Source: Chloracidobacterium sp.
GTDB taxonomy: Bacteria; Acidobacteriota; Blastocatellia; Pyrinomonadales; Pyrinomonadaceae
Length of the DNA stretch: 64,000 nucleotides
Direction: 5' to 3'
Assembly: GCA_016720705.1 (NCBI GenBank)
Contig: JADKKB010000007.1
Location: 1,984,001 to 2,048,000 of the forward strand
The notes below the pieces were generated by a model. That model did not search any database. It was not told where the DNA came from and was given only the letters and a program-made list of their open reading frames with translations. The position numbers and the translations under genes are program-made. This document shows, in pieces, positions 55,601-63,163 of this stretch; within the stretch, counting starts at the first letter, position 1; each line of letters begins with the position of its first letter.

Positions 55601-57163
55601 GCCGTCGGCATAGCCCGCACCGCCGAGCAACGTGCCGTTGTTGCCCGAGATAATGTCGATAGCATTGTTTGATCCCCGCCACCAGCTTACGAGCCCGGTT
55701 GGTGCCGGCGAGCAGGCAGAGCACTTACCTGCGTTACCGCTGTCATAAATAGATCGGATCTCGGTATCCGTAAGTGCTCGTCCGTAGATCGCCGGTTCGT
55801 CGATCTGTCCATTCCAATATGCCCCGCCGATCCGATAGCCCATCGACAGTCCGTGACTCTCAAGTACGGTGTTAAGCGTCATTGCAGCCTGATTTTCCAA
55901 CTGTCCGTTCAGATAAAGCTTGAGAGTTGTCCCATCAAAAGTTACGGCCGCGTGATACCAGGTATTCGGCAGTATCGTCGTGGTACCGGCCAGATCAGCA
56001 CTGTGTCCATAAAAATACAGTTTGCCCGGTGCGTTTCCCGAGGTGATCAGTCCGAACATACTGCCGGTAGAGGCAGTTCCGTACTGAATTATTCCGGCCT
56101 CAGTTGATACCGACAGATCGATCGGCGTGCGAAACCAAAGTTCCATCGTGCGTGCATCGTTGCCAAGCGGTAACCCGTTTGGAACGGCAACCTGTACAAA
56201 GTCGCCGCTGCCATCGAGGTTGAACGCGTTCCCGACCTTTCCGGACACAAAATTTGTATTGCCGTTAAGAACCGCATTATTCAGACCGATAGCGTCTAAT
56301 GAATTGTTTTCCGCTCCCCAACGCGAAATTATGTCGGCAGCCTGCGGAGTACACGAGCGGCAAGCGCCCGCCGAACCCGCATCATATATGGCTTGGATCT
56401 CGGTTTGAGTAAGAACACGATCGAACATCATCGCTTCGTCAACGGATCCGTTCCACTCAGAAGTGATATTGTCTGGCCCGGTTCGGCCGATGATAAAGCC
56501 GCCCGCGTTTAGTTGGGTATTAAGACCAAAGCTGTGTGACGCTTCGAGCTGTCCGTTCAGAAAAAGCGTGATCACGTTTCCATCATATGTGACCGTTCCG
56601 TGATACCAGGTATCATTTTGCAATGGTGTGGCTCCGGCCAGATCCGCGCTTTCGCCCCAAAATGAGAGCGCACGATTGTAGTAATTTGGAGTGAAAAGGC
56701 CAAACTTGGAACCTTGTGCATTGCCGCCGTACTGCATTATTACTTGATGGGTATCGCCCCAAGTCGTCGGCGTTTTGAACCACATCATCATCGTGCGTGG
56801 TGCATTGCTCAACGGGAGTCCGGTCGGTGCCGCGACTTGCACGTAATCAGTATTGCCGCCGAAATCAAACGCTCGTCCGACCTTGCCCGCAACGTATGTA
56901 GCGCCGTTTACAATAACGCCGTGATTTGAACCCGTCTGATCATTGGTATCGTCATCTCCGGGCCACCAACTGACAAGGCCCGTCGGCGGCGGAGCACACG
57001 TTATTTCGGGTGCGGGCGAAAGCTTTCGCCCGTCGTCACTCACAAATGAGAAAGCCGCAGCGTCCGAGCCTGCGGCGTTAATAAGGTAGAGCGATACGGC
57101 TACTGCCGCGATGATAATGACTACGATCCGACGGAAATTTGAACTTGCATATTTTTTCAACAT
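52625..57163 (-). CDS. 1512-residue exoprotein: four LamG domains, seven-bladed YVTN propeller, FG-GAP tail
   Basis: ATG 57163 follows GGAGGTATGAG. An export helix covers about residues 12-30. Three LamG/concanavalin-like domains (about 55-710), each opening LVSWW or ISRWG and carrying VGxAFxFxG and a WYHxxVTYDG-type strand, are followed by a seven-blade YVTN propeller (about 715-1000; blades begin GRAYV, SRLYI, TRIYV, RHVYV, SRVYV, TRAYV, TRILA). A fourth LamG (about 1010-1240) precedes the six-repeat A-B-C-A-B-C FG-GAP tail ending PVPNAFVR. LamG domains suggest polysaccharide or glycoprotein binding. It is regulated by the CRP-type promoter upstream. Confidence 0.9.
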   Translation of the reverse strand: MLKKYASSNFRRIVVIIIAAVAVSLYLINAAGSDAAAFSFVSDDGRKLSPAPEITCAPPPTGLVSWWPGDDDTNDQTGSNHGVIVNGATYVAGKVGRAFDFGGNTDYVQVAAPTGLPLSNAPRTMMMWFKTPTTWGDTHQVIMQYGGNAQGSKFGLFTPNYYNRALSFWGESADLAGATPLQNDTWYHGTVTYDGNVITLFLNGQLEASHSFGLNTQLNAGGFIIGRTGPDNITSEWNGSVDEAMMFDRVLTQTEIQAIYDAGSAGACRSCTPQAADIISRWGAENNSLDAIGLNNAVLNGNTNFVSGKVGNAFNLDGSGDFVQVAVPNGLPLGNDARTMELWFRTPIDLSVSTEAGIIQYGTASTGSMFGLITSGNAPGKLYFYGHSADLAGTTTILPNTWYHAAVTFDGTTLKLYLNGQLENQAAMTLNTVLESHGLSMGYRIGGAYWNGQIDEPAIYGRALTDTEIRSIYDSGNAGKCSACSPAPTGLVSWWRGSNNAIDIISGNNGTLLGGAGYADGKVGRAFSFNGTTATVDVPDNNSLDVTTEFSLASWVKPEVIPTYPNGALVMSKVGPISNLNGYQLTLTNIEGVNKIWCGFNTGGGWPQYTATGGSVPIGAWTHVACSYDHDTLRVLQDGQVVGSTPIGPVTVINTSSNLKLGSDDVGMQFYKGLIDEAMVFNRALTTPEIAEIFNTGSTGVCIPNLGRAYVPNSGDATTSVIDIATSSVVATLTNSAMPQQSFVTVSDDGSRLYIPQVSSGNISVFDTANDSLINTLTVPGTVHGVAVNPAGTRIYVTERDGSNVRVLDTTTGAILATIPVGSNPFAIAAAPDGRHVYVGNYGGTVSAIDTFDNSVFTIPVGGIAYGVAVSPDSSRVYVSVMSANNIAVIDAGSNAIIANISHPTPRVIAVNAAGTRAYVAGGSTDVLQIDTATNQGTLIPVGRSTEGISVSADSTRILAAAATSNTVVSINAVTHSVIDIPVGSSPYAMGTFIAQHIGAAAATPGCAARPTGMNAWWRAQSNALDRLKLDHGTLLNAGGYSVGKVGQSFNFQGVSNSGVTIPHSTQLGVNSTGFTSEFWMKSNGAQPESLSSIIDKSHGFADSTGWVFTAFSGEGGVVHFAIGRGGAGTSDFAEVVSIANALDGNYHHIAGVWDGASMALYVDGSFQGSTPMTTPANNTRPLNLGFAWGGGSPTRYFNGKIDDPAIYRRALAANEIKAIYQAGNLGKCVGTQTMADMDGDMWSDLAIFRPNGANGAEWWWLKSTGGNGAVQFGAAADTIVTADYTGDGKTDIAFWQPSTGFWYVLRSEDVTYYAFPFGASGDIPTPADFDGDGKADPTVFRASNTTWYISRSTGGTGITQFGAVGDKPVIEDYDGDGKADIAVFRPNGTGGAEWWIMQSSGGVFATQFGRPTDRAVPADYTGDGRADIAFWDPATGYWFILRSDDYSYYAFPFGAAGDLPIPADYDGDAKADAGVYRPATSNWFISRSRDGLLIQQFGSVGDVPVPNAFVR

Positions 57164-57205
57164 GGCGACTCATACCTCCAACCGTTTCCCGGCCGGGACG
57201 GCTGG
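57164..57205 (-). promoter_or_regulatory. conserved 3' leader block before the 57163 start
   Basis: On the minus strand CAGCCGTCCCGGCCGGGAAA, then CGGTTGGAGGTAT, seven nt and ATGTTGAAAAA. It is near-identical to the block before the 47806 start. Here the stem CCGTCCCGG/CCGGGAAACGG can form. Confidence 0.5.
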
Positions 57206-57304
57206 AATGCTTTTGGAGCTAGTGACCCCGACCGGAAGTTGCGTTAACTCGCGGCCTTGTTCGCCCCGGCGAAACTGCATATTGCGCCGATGTTATTTAA
57301 CTCC

Positions 57305-57346
57305 ATCGTATGCCTGTTTCAGGCAATATATGTGACTGGCGTCACA
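57305..57346 (-). promoter_or_regulatory. class II CRP-type promoter of the 52625-57163 gene
   Basis: On the minus strand TGTGACGCCAGTCACA (57331-57346), a perfect TGTGA-N6-TCACA, then 20 nt and TACGAT (57305-57310). The spacer carries the inverted repeat TTGCCTG-AAA-CAGGCA. TCGGCGCAATATGC follows 14 nt after TACGAT, as in the 47806 promoter. Confidence 0.75.
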
Positions 57347-57369
57347 TAGTGCAAATATATTCTCACTAC

Positions 57370-57406
57370 AAAAAAGCGGCCCGCGCCGATAGCCGGAACG
57401 GGCCGT
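57370..57406 (-). terminator. intrinsic terminator behind the fossil FG-GAP tail
   Basis: On the minus strand CGGCCCG, a 15-nt loop, CGGGCCG, then CTTTTTTG. It lies 20 nt past the stop of the tail remnant and shows that a complete gene once ended here. Confidence 0.8.
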
Positions 57407-57426
57407 GATTCAAACCTCAAACGACG

Positions 57427-57611
57427 CTATCTCACAAACGCATTCGGCACCGGCAGGTCGCCGGTCTGGCCGAACTGATTGATCAGGATGCCGGCAGTCG
57501 AGCGATTGATATATCAGTTGGTCGAGGTCGGCCGGAAAACGCCGGGATCGGCCTTGCCGTCGCCGTCAAAATCGCCGCAGTGATGATGCCGTTCGATGAT
57601 CCGAACTGACG
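57427..57611 (-). pseudogene. fossil FG-GAP tail without a gene body
   Basis: On the minus strand the last repeat of the FG-GAP tail is recognisable: DFDGDGKADPGVFRPTSTN, a TGA where the conserved Trp should be, YINRSTAGILINQFGQ and TGDLPVPNAFVR before TAG. Upstream, in another frame, CRRQFGSSNGIIT matches the end of a first-type repeat. So the remnant has one nonsense change, one frameshift and an internal deletion joining repeat A to the last repeat. It sits directly downstream of the YVTN gene that now has the other tail type. Confidence 0.85.
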
Positions 57612-57646
57612 CCTGCATAAGCTATAGCGAGGTTTAAAAGTAAGAC

Positions 57647-57680
57647 AAAAAAGGCCGCGGGCATTCAAACCCGGGGCCTT
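57647..57680 (-). terminator. intrinsic terminator of the 57702-60467 gene
   Basis: On the minus strand AAGGCCCCGGG, an 8-nt loop, CCGCGGCCTT (one mismatch) followed by TTTTG. Confidence 0.78.
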
Positions 57681-57701
57681 TAGTTACCTGCGAAACGTAG
57701 C

Positions 57702-60467
57702 CTACTGAGCCGCAAAATCGAGATCCTCGATCGCGTCATTCAGGGATATGATCCGCGGGATGAACGTAAACCGCTTGCTCGCGACCGCGACGGTGTAGGT
57801 CCCGCCGACCTCGACGTCGTCAAAGCGGTAATAGCCGAATGCACTAGTGACCGCACGGCGGGTGGCTCCCAGGCTGTCAGTCAACTGCACAACGGCATTT
57901 CTGACGCCGATGCCGTTTGCAGTGGTGACGCGACCCGCGACGGTCACGCCGGCGGCGGTCGGGGATGCTATAACCCGGAAGATGTACGAGTTGATGCCGC
58001 CGATGACTGGGCTTGATTCCGGGGCGAGGGCTTCAAACGTCTTCGTAAAGCCCATACGGCCCCAAATTGAGCGATATCCGCTCTCGGCGGGGCGGTTGGG
58101 GTTTATCGAAGTTCCGTCCGAGCCGTCCGAGGCAAAAAAGTAGATCGTGTGCAGGCCGTTTTGCAGCACGCCGGTTTGGGCGGTCGCGGTGACGGTCGTT
58201 GACGTGCTGCCCGTGTTCGTTGCCCTGCTCCACGTTCCGTTCGCCGTGTCCACTTGATAATAGATATTCTGCGGCGGAGGTGCGGTCGGCGAATATGTAG
58301 ATGTCGCCGTCATCGTAAACGTCGGAGCGTAACTCGACGTTGTCATTCCGGCAAGCGGCGTGATGGCCGTATTGAGAGGGATCGCGTTGGTCGGGGCCGG
58401 AGTAATGACCGTCACGTTGTTACCGGTTCGATTGGCGACATATATCTGATTCGTCAGTGGGTTGACCGCAAAGAGATTGGGAAACGATCCGACCGCAACA
58501 GTCGAAGTCGAGTTGTTCGTGCCGTCGATCACCGTCATATTATTACTATCTAAATCAGCAACATAGATCTTGTTAGTCGCCGGGTTGACCTCCACCGCAT
58601 AGGGGGTAAAAGGCGCAGCTACCGTCGCGGTCGAATTGTTCGTGCCGTCGATGACCGTCACGTTGGAGCTGACCTGATTCGCAACATAGATCTTGTTCGT
58701 CACCGGGTTGACTGCCACGGCAAAGGGGGTCGAACCAGCAGCGACCGTCGCGGTCGTGTTGTTCGTGCCGTCGATGACCGTCACGTTGGCGCTGTTCTCA
58801 TTCGCAACATAGATCTTGTTCGTCACCGGGTTGAGCGTCAATGCGATGGGAGTCGTGCCGGCCGCGACAGTCGCGGTCGTGTTGTTCGTGCCGTCGATGA
58901 CCGTCACGTTGGCGCTGTTCTGATTCGCAACATAGATCTTGTTCGTCACCGGATTGACGGCTACGGCATAGGGGCCAGTGCCGGACGCTACCGTCGCGGT
59001 CGAGTTGTTAGTGCCGTCGATCACTGTCACGTTATTGCTTACTCCATTGCTGACATAGATCTTGTTCGTCACCGGGTTGACCGCCACCGCCCTCGGATTG
59101 GTGCCGGCCGCTACCGTCGCGGTCGAATTGTTCGTGCCGTCGATGACAGTCACGTTATTACTTCCTAAATTGGTGACAAAGATCTTGTTCGTTACCGGGT
59201 TGACGGCTACGGCAACAGGTTGGGTGCCGGCCGCGACCGTCGCGGTCGAATTGTTAGTGCCGTCGATGACAGTCACATTGTTACTGCCAAAATTAGCGAC
59301 ATAGATCTTATTCGTTACCGGGTTGACCGCCACGTCAGATGGAGTAGTGCCAGCAGCGACGGTCGCCGTCGAGTTGCCGTCGCCGCTGATCACTGTCACG
59401 TTGATACTGAAGTAATTAGCGATATAAATCTTATTCGTCACCGGGTTGACTGCTGCGGCCCGTGAACCTACTCCGGCCGCTACCGTCGCGGTCGAGTTGT
59501 TAGTGCCGTCGATCACCGTCACGTTATTGCTGTTCGCATTCGCGACATAGATCTTGTTCGTTACCGGGTTGACCGCGACGCCAAGAGAGAGTGTTCCGGC
59601 CGCGACGGTCGCTGTCGAGTTATTGGTGCCGTCGATGACCGTCACGCTGCCGATAGTTGTGTAGTTGGCCACGTAGATCTTGTTCGTCACCGGGTTGACC
59701 GCCACAGCCGCCGGGCCACTGCCGGCCGGGACCGTCGCGGTCGAATTGTCAGTGCCGTCGATGACAGTCACGTTGTTACTGCTGAAATTAGCAACATATA
59801 TCTTGTTCGTCACCGGGTTGACGGCTACAGCATAAGGGGTACTGCCGGTTGCAACCGTCGCGGATGAGTTGTCCGTTCCGTCAATGACAGTCACGTTGTT
59901 GCTCCCGCGATCGGTTACATATATCTTGTTCGTCACCGGGTTTACCGCAACGGCCCACGGGCCACTGCCGGACGCGACAACCGTCGTCAAGTTGTTAGTG
60001 CCGTCGATCACCGTCACATTATTACTGTCATAATTAGCAACATAGATCTTGTTGGTCACGGGGTTGACTGCCACGGCATAGGGCGTAAAACCGGCCGCGA
60101 CTGTCATTGTCGAGTTGTTCGTGCCGTCGATGACAGTTACGTTGTTGCTCCCTGAATTGGCGACATAGATCTTGTTCGTCAACGGGTTGACCGCCAAAGC
60201 CCACGGGTTAGAGCCGGACGCAATCGTCGCGGTCGAATTGTTAGTGCCGTCGATCACGGTCACGGTGTTGCTGCCGTTATTAGCGACATAGATCTTGTTC
60301 GATATTGGGTTGACCGCGACGACAAATGGGTTAGTGCCGGCCGCAACGTTGCCGATGCTGCCGTCAGCCCGTACGGGATCGACGTAGTAGACGGGCACGG
60401 CCGAGAGCGATAACAATGCAAAGACGCGAATTGAAGTTTTAAGAAAACGGCGGCGAGAAAGTAACAT
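57702..60467 (-). CDS. Tat-exported protein with sixteen YVTN propeller repeats and regulatory-like tail
   Basis: 921 residues; GGAGGAGG precedes ATG. The N-terminus MLLSRRRFLKTS is a textbook twin-arginine signal, so the protein is folded before export. From residue 57 come sixteen repeats of about 41 residues, of the type NKIYVAN...NNVTVIDGTNNSTATVAAG...VAVNPVT, enough for two propellers of seven or eight blades each. A short Ig-like region (about 715-800) leads to the C-terminal carboxypeptidase-regulatory-like tail (about 835-921, YYRFDDVEVGGTY, ending LDFAAQ). The repeats are close to identical in DNA, unlike the diverged propeller in the 52625 gene. Likely a surface-exposed adhesin-like protein. 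Confidence 0.9.
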   Translation of the reverse strand: MLLSRRRFLKTSIRVFALLSLSAVPVYYVDPVRADGSIGNVAAGTNPFVVAVNPISNKIYVANNGSNTVTVIDGTNNSTATIASGSNPWALAVNPLTNKIYVANSGSNNVTVIDGTNNSTMTVAAGFTPYAVAVNPVTNKIYVANYDSNNVTVIDGTNNLTTVVASGSGPWAVAVNPVTNKIYVTDRGSNNVTVIDGTDNSSATVATGSTPYAVAVNPVTNKIYVANFSSNNVTVIDGTDNSTATVPAGSGPAAVAVNPVTNKIYVANYTTIGSVTVIDGTNNSTATVAAGTLSLGVAVNPVTNKIYVANANSNNVTVIDGTNNSTATVAAGVGSRAAAVNPVTNKIYIANYFSINVTVISGDGNSTATVAAGTTPSDVAVNPVTNKIYVANFGSNNVTVIDGTNNSTATVAAGTQPVAVAVNPVTNKIFVTNLGSNNVTVIDGTNNSTATVAAGTNPRAVAVNPVTNKIYVSNGVSNNVTVIDGTNNSTATVASGTGPYAVAVNPVTNKIYVANQNSANVTVIDGTNNTTATVAAGTTPIALTLNPVTNKIYVANENSANVTVIDGTNNTTATVAAGSTPFAVAVNPVTNKIYVANQVSSNVTVIDGTNNSTATVAAPFTPYAVEVNPATNKIYVADLDSNNMTVIDGTNNSTSTVAVGSFPNLFAVNPLTNQIYVANRTGNNVTVITPAPTNAIPLNTAITPLAGMTTSSYAPTFTMTATSTYSPTAPPPQNIYYQVDTANGTWSRATNTGSTSTTVTATAQTGVLQNGLHTIYFFASDGSDGTSINPNRPAESGYRSIWGRMGFTKTFEALAPESSPVIGGINSYIFRVIASPTAAGVTVAGRVTTANGIGVRNAVVQLTDSLGATRRAVTSAFGYYRFDDVEVGGTYTVAVASKRFTFIPRIISLNDAIEDLDFAAQ
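58400..60299 (-). repeat. sixteen tandem repeats of about 123 bp coding YVTN blades
   Basis: The string CATAGATCTTGTTCGTCACC and its near variants recur about every 123 bp. The core encoding VTVIDGTNN is nearly invariant, while the 8-10 codons after TVAAG and before VNPVT vary. High DNA identity suggests recent expansion or gene conversion. Confidence 0.93.
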
Positions 60468-60716
60468 GATGAACTGCCTCCTCCAAGCTTAAGAGTGTAA
60501 GACTTGATCCTTACAAAAACCTTGAACGGCAATTTCGCAGATTTGCGCCGAGATTGTTCTGCAAACTGTTTGACGTACTTTTTCGCACAATATCACAGAA
60601 GTCCGATACTAAGCAATCAAATTATTTGTTTCCACAGACCATTCGAGCCGGCAGCGATTTTGGGCTTTCCGACGTTAATGTCTACATGCACTAAAGGTGT
60701 TGGCTAACCGCAAGAC
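60468..60716 (-). other. upstream region of the 60467 gene
   Basis: It contains a TCGGCGCAAA block (60542-60551, minus strand) like the one after the CRP-type promoters, and a half CRP-like TGTGATATTGTGCGAA, but no full box with the 20-nt geometry. No gene is seen. Confidence 0.35.
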
Positions 60717-60752
60717 AAAAAGGGCTTTGCCCCGATTTGGACAAGGCCCTTA
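60717..60752 (-). terminator. intrinsic terminator of the 60832-63057 gene
   Basis: On the minus strand AAGGGC-CTTG..., loop, ...CAA-A-GCCCTT followed by TTTGTC. It ends transcription before the promoter region of the YVTN gene. Confidence 0.78.
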
Positions 60753-60831
60753 ACGCGTGTTCATACCCGGTGGGACGTCAGTCGTGTGCCTTCCTCAGAA
60801 CGCTCGGTCAACGCCACATCCGCTCGAGAGC

Positions 60832-63057
60832 TTATCTCACGAACGCGTTCGGCACCGGCACGTCGCCGGCGATGCCGAACTGCTGTATCAGGATGCCGGC
60901 AGTCGAGCGATTGATATACCAGTTGGCCGAGGCCGGCCGGAAAACGCCGGGATCGACCTTGCCGTCGCCGTCGTAATCGCCGGGCACCGGCAGATCGGTA
61001 CTCGACCCGAACGGGAACGCATAGAACGTCAAGTCCTCACTCCTGAGAACGAACCATTGTCCGGTCGACGGTCGAAAAAATGCCACATCCATCTTGCCGT
61101 CGCCGGTGTAGTCGGCGGGCACAAGTTGATCGTCGGCTTGGCCAAATTGTAGTGCGACCGTATTCGGGCTACTGCTTTTCGCGTACCACCACTCGCCTTT
61201 TGACGGCCGAAAGATGGCGATATCGGAACGGCTGTCGCCGTCAAAATCAGCAACGACCGGCCTGTCCCCGGTTGTTCCAAATGCCTTAATAACTGTTCCG
61301 CCACCGGCTGATCTTGAAATATACCAAGTTGCGGTTGAGTCTCGGAAAACGGCTGCGTCGGTCTTCCGGTCACCATCGTAATCGCCGGGGACCGGAGTGT
61401 CTCCGCTGGTTCCGAACGGGAACGAATAGAATGAGTAATCCTCGCTCCGCAAAACGAACCATTCGCCCGTCGATGGTCGCCAGAAAGCTATGTCCGTCGT
61501 GCCGTCGCCCGTAAAATCGCCCGGTGTGATCACGTCCGTCGATGAGCCAAATTGCGCCACGCCGTTGCCGCCGTCGCTGCTTCTTGCATACCACCATTCA
61601 CCGACGTTAGGCCGAAATATCGATAGATCGGTCTTACCGTCGCCGTCGTAGTCAAATGTCGAGCGGCGGCTTAGTGTTGCCGTTTGGGTGATCGGGATGT
61701 TTGCCGAACCCGCGGTCCCGACCACATTAAATGAAATGTTATCCGAACGGTTAGTGCCCTGCGGATTGACAAAAACGTGGAACGTCGCCGTACCCGGGCC
61801 GATGCCGACCTTATTGACCGAGACCCACGATTCCCGGTATATATTCCACGTGCATCCGGGTTGGGTCGAGACCGTTATCATCCCGTCCTGAGCAATGCGA
61901 TCCACGACTAGGGTAGTCGGTGAAAACGCGTATGTGCAGTTCATCCCACTTTGCGAAATGGTAAACGTCCGCCCCGCAACATCGATAGTGCCGCTACGGT
62001 CCGCACCGTTATTTGCACCGACCGAGAAGATTACGGATCCGTCGCCGCGGCCCTCCGCATTAGATGTGATCCACCAGGCATTTGAGTGAGATGACCAGAA
62101 GCACCCCGCCGGTGCCGATATCGCAAAGCTACCGGAGTACGCTGCACCCGGCAGATCGATCGATGTGGTGCCGATAGAATATGAGCAGTTCAGAGCGTCC
62201 TGATCGACGGTAAACGTGAGATTCTGCGTTGGGGCCGGCGAATATCCGGGCACGACGGTTATCGTGCCGCTACGGGGCGACGGCCCATTCGGCGTGACTG
62301 TGTACGTTGCATTTCCGGGCCCATTCTGACCGGGCGTTTGCACGTCAATAAAGAAATTTTGGGTAAACGGTTGCCAGCCGCAACCTATCTGGGTCGTAAC
62401 GCCGAATCCAAATGTACCTCCCGCCCCGGGCACCTGAGCACCCGCAGGGTTGAGCGAATAAGCACAATAAGGCGTCGAACTCAGACTTAGCGTATATATC
62501 CCGAATTGGTTGGCGAACGCAGTGTTGACGAGAATGGCATATTGGCCCGTTTCCGGAAGTGTTGCCAACAGGTAGGAATTGGTGCCCTCGCCGCTATCGT
62601 CGTCCTCGAGAGTCAAAGTGCCGGATTCATTCGCGATACCCAAGTAGGTATCAAATTCTGCGGAACTCAAAAATATCGGCACTACCTGTCCCTGCACGCC
62701 GTTAAACACATAAAAGTCGGCGTATGAATTATCCGGCAGTTGGCAGTCATTCTGGTTAATAATACCGTAATTGATCGAGCCTAATGAGGTTTCAACCGCA
62801 GTGTCGCAGGGGTCTCCGGCCGCAATACTCAGAATTCCGTTCGGAATGCCCGCCAGATCCGTGGGCGTCAATAGCACCAGCGGCGAGCCTTCGCGTTTCA
62901 CTTTGACGAGGGTTTTAATGCGTTCGGTCAAGACGGTTCCGGCGACACCCTTTTTCAGATCGGTAGCCTGTCCGTAAACATCTGCCGATGTAAAAACAAG
63001 TGTCGCCAGCAGAGTGCAAAGTAAGGCAAATACGATTCGATGTAAAAGCAACTTCAT
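60832..63057 (-). CDS. exported protein with PPC-like and three BACON-like domains and FG-GAP tail
   Basis: 741 residues from ATG 63057. An ORF start 39 nt upstream would put 13 polar residues before the signal peptide (MKLLLHRIVFALLCTLL, cleaved near VYGQ). A pre-peptidase C-terminal-like domain (about 75-205) contains YADFYVFNGVQGQVV and LPETGQYAILVN. Then three BACON/Ig-like domains (about 205-470), each with a Cys in YSLNP/CSYSI/CTYAF and a GCxW motif (GCGWQ, GCFWS, GCTWN). The six-repeat FG-GAP tail in A-B-C-A-B-C order ends PVPNAFVR. BACON domains often bind mucin or carbohydrate. The gene is divergent from the ECF sigma gene. Confidence 0.9.
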   Translation of the reverse strand: MKLLLHRIVFALLCTLLATLVFTSADVYGQATDLKKGVAGTVLTERIKTLVKVKREGSPLVLLTPTDLAGIPNGILSIAAGDPCDTAVETSLGSINYGIINQNDCQLPDNSYADFYVFNGVQGQVVPIFLSSAEFDTYLGIANESGTLTLEDDDSGEGTNSYLLATLPETGQYAILVNTAFANQFGIYTLSLSSTPYCAYSLNPAGAQVPGAGGTFGFGVTTQIGCGWQPFTQNFFIDVQTPGQNGPGNATYTVTPNGPSPRSGTITVVPGYSPAPTQNLTFTVDQDALNCSYSIGTTSIDLPGAAYSGSFAISAPAGCFWSSHSNAWWITSNAEGRGDGSVIFSVGANNGADRSGTIDVAGRTFTISQSGMNCTYAFSPTTLVVDRIAQDGMITVSTQPGCTWNIYRESWVSVNKVGIGPGTATFHVFVNPQGTNRSDNISFNVVGTAGSANIPITQTATLSRRSTFDYDGDGKTDLSIFRPNVGEWWYARSSDGGNGVAQFGSSTDVITPGDFTGDGTTDIAFWRPSTGEWFVLRSEDYSFYSFPFGTSGDTPVPGDYDGDRKTDAAVFRDSTATWYISRSAGGGTVIKAFGTTGDRPVVADFDGDSRSDIAIFRPSKGEWWYAKSSSPNTVALQFGQADDQLVPADYTGDGKMDVAFFRPSTGQWFVLRSEDLTFYAFPFGSSTDLPVPGDYDGDGKVDPGVFRPASANWYINRSTAGILIQQFGIAGDVPVPNAFVR

Positions 63058-63163
63058 CGCGAAATAAGTATGTGTTGTGCAATTACTGATCGGCAAGGTG
63101 GCAACTCGGACGATCGCGTGGCGGAATCCAACAACGATTCCCGATCAGTATCCCCAAAACCCT

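Noticed and set aside
58400..60299. CRISPR-like regular repeats with spacers
   Set aside because: The period is 123 bp with long conserved units in one open frame, encoding YVTN propeller blades; no palindromic 24-40 bp repeat and no cas gene.
60580..60610. CRP-type promoter for the YVTN gene
   Set aside because: Only one half-site (TGTGA) is present and no -10 hexamer lies at the 20-nt distance seen in the other three promoters.
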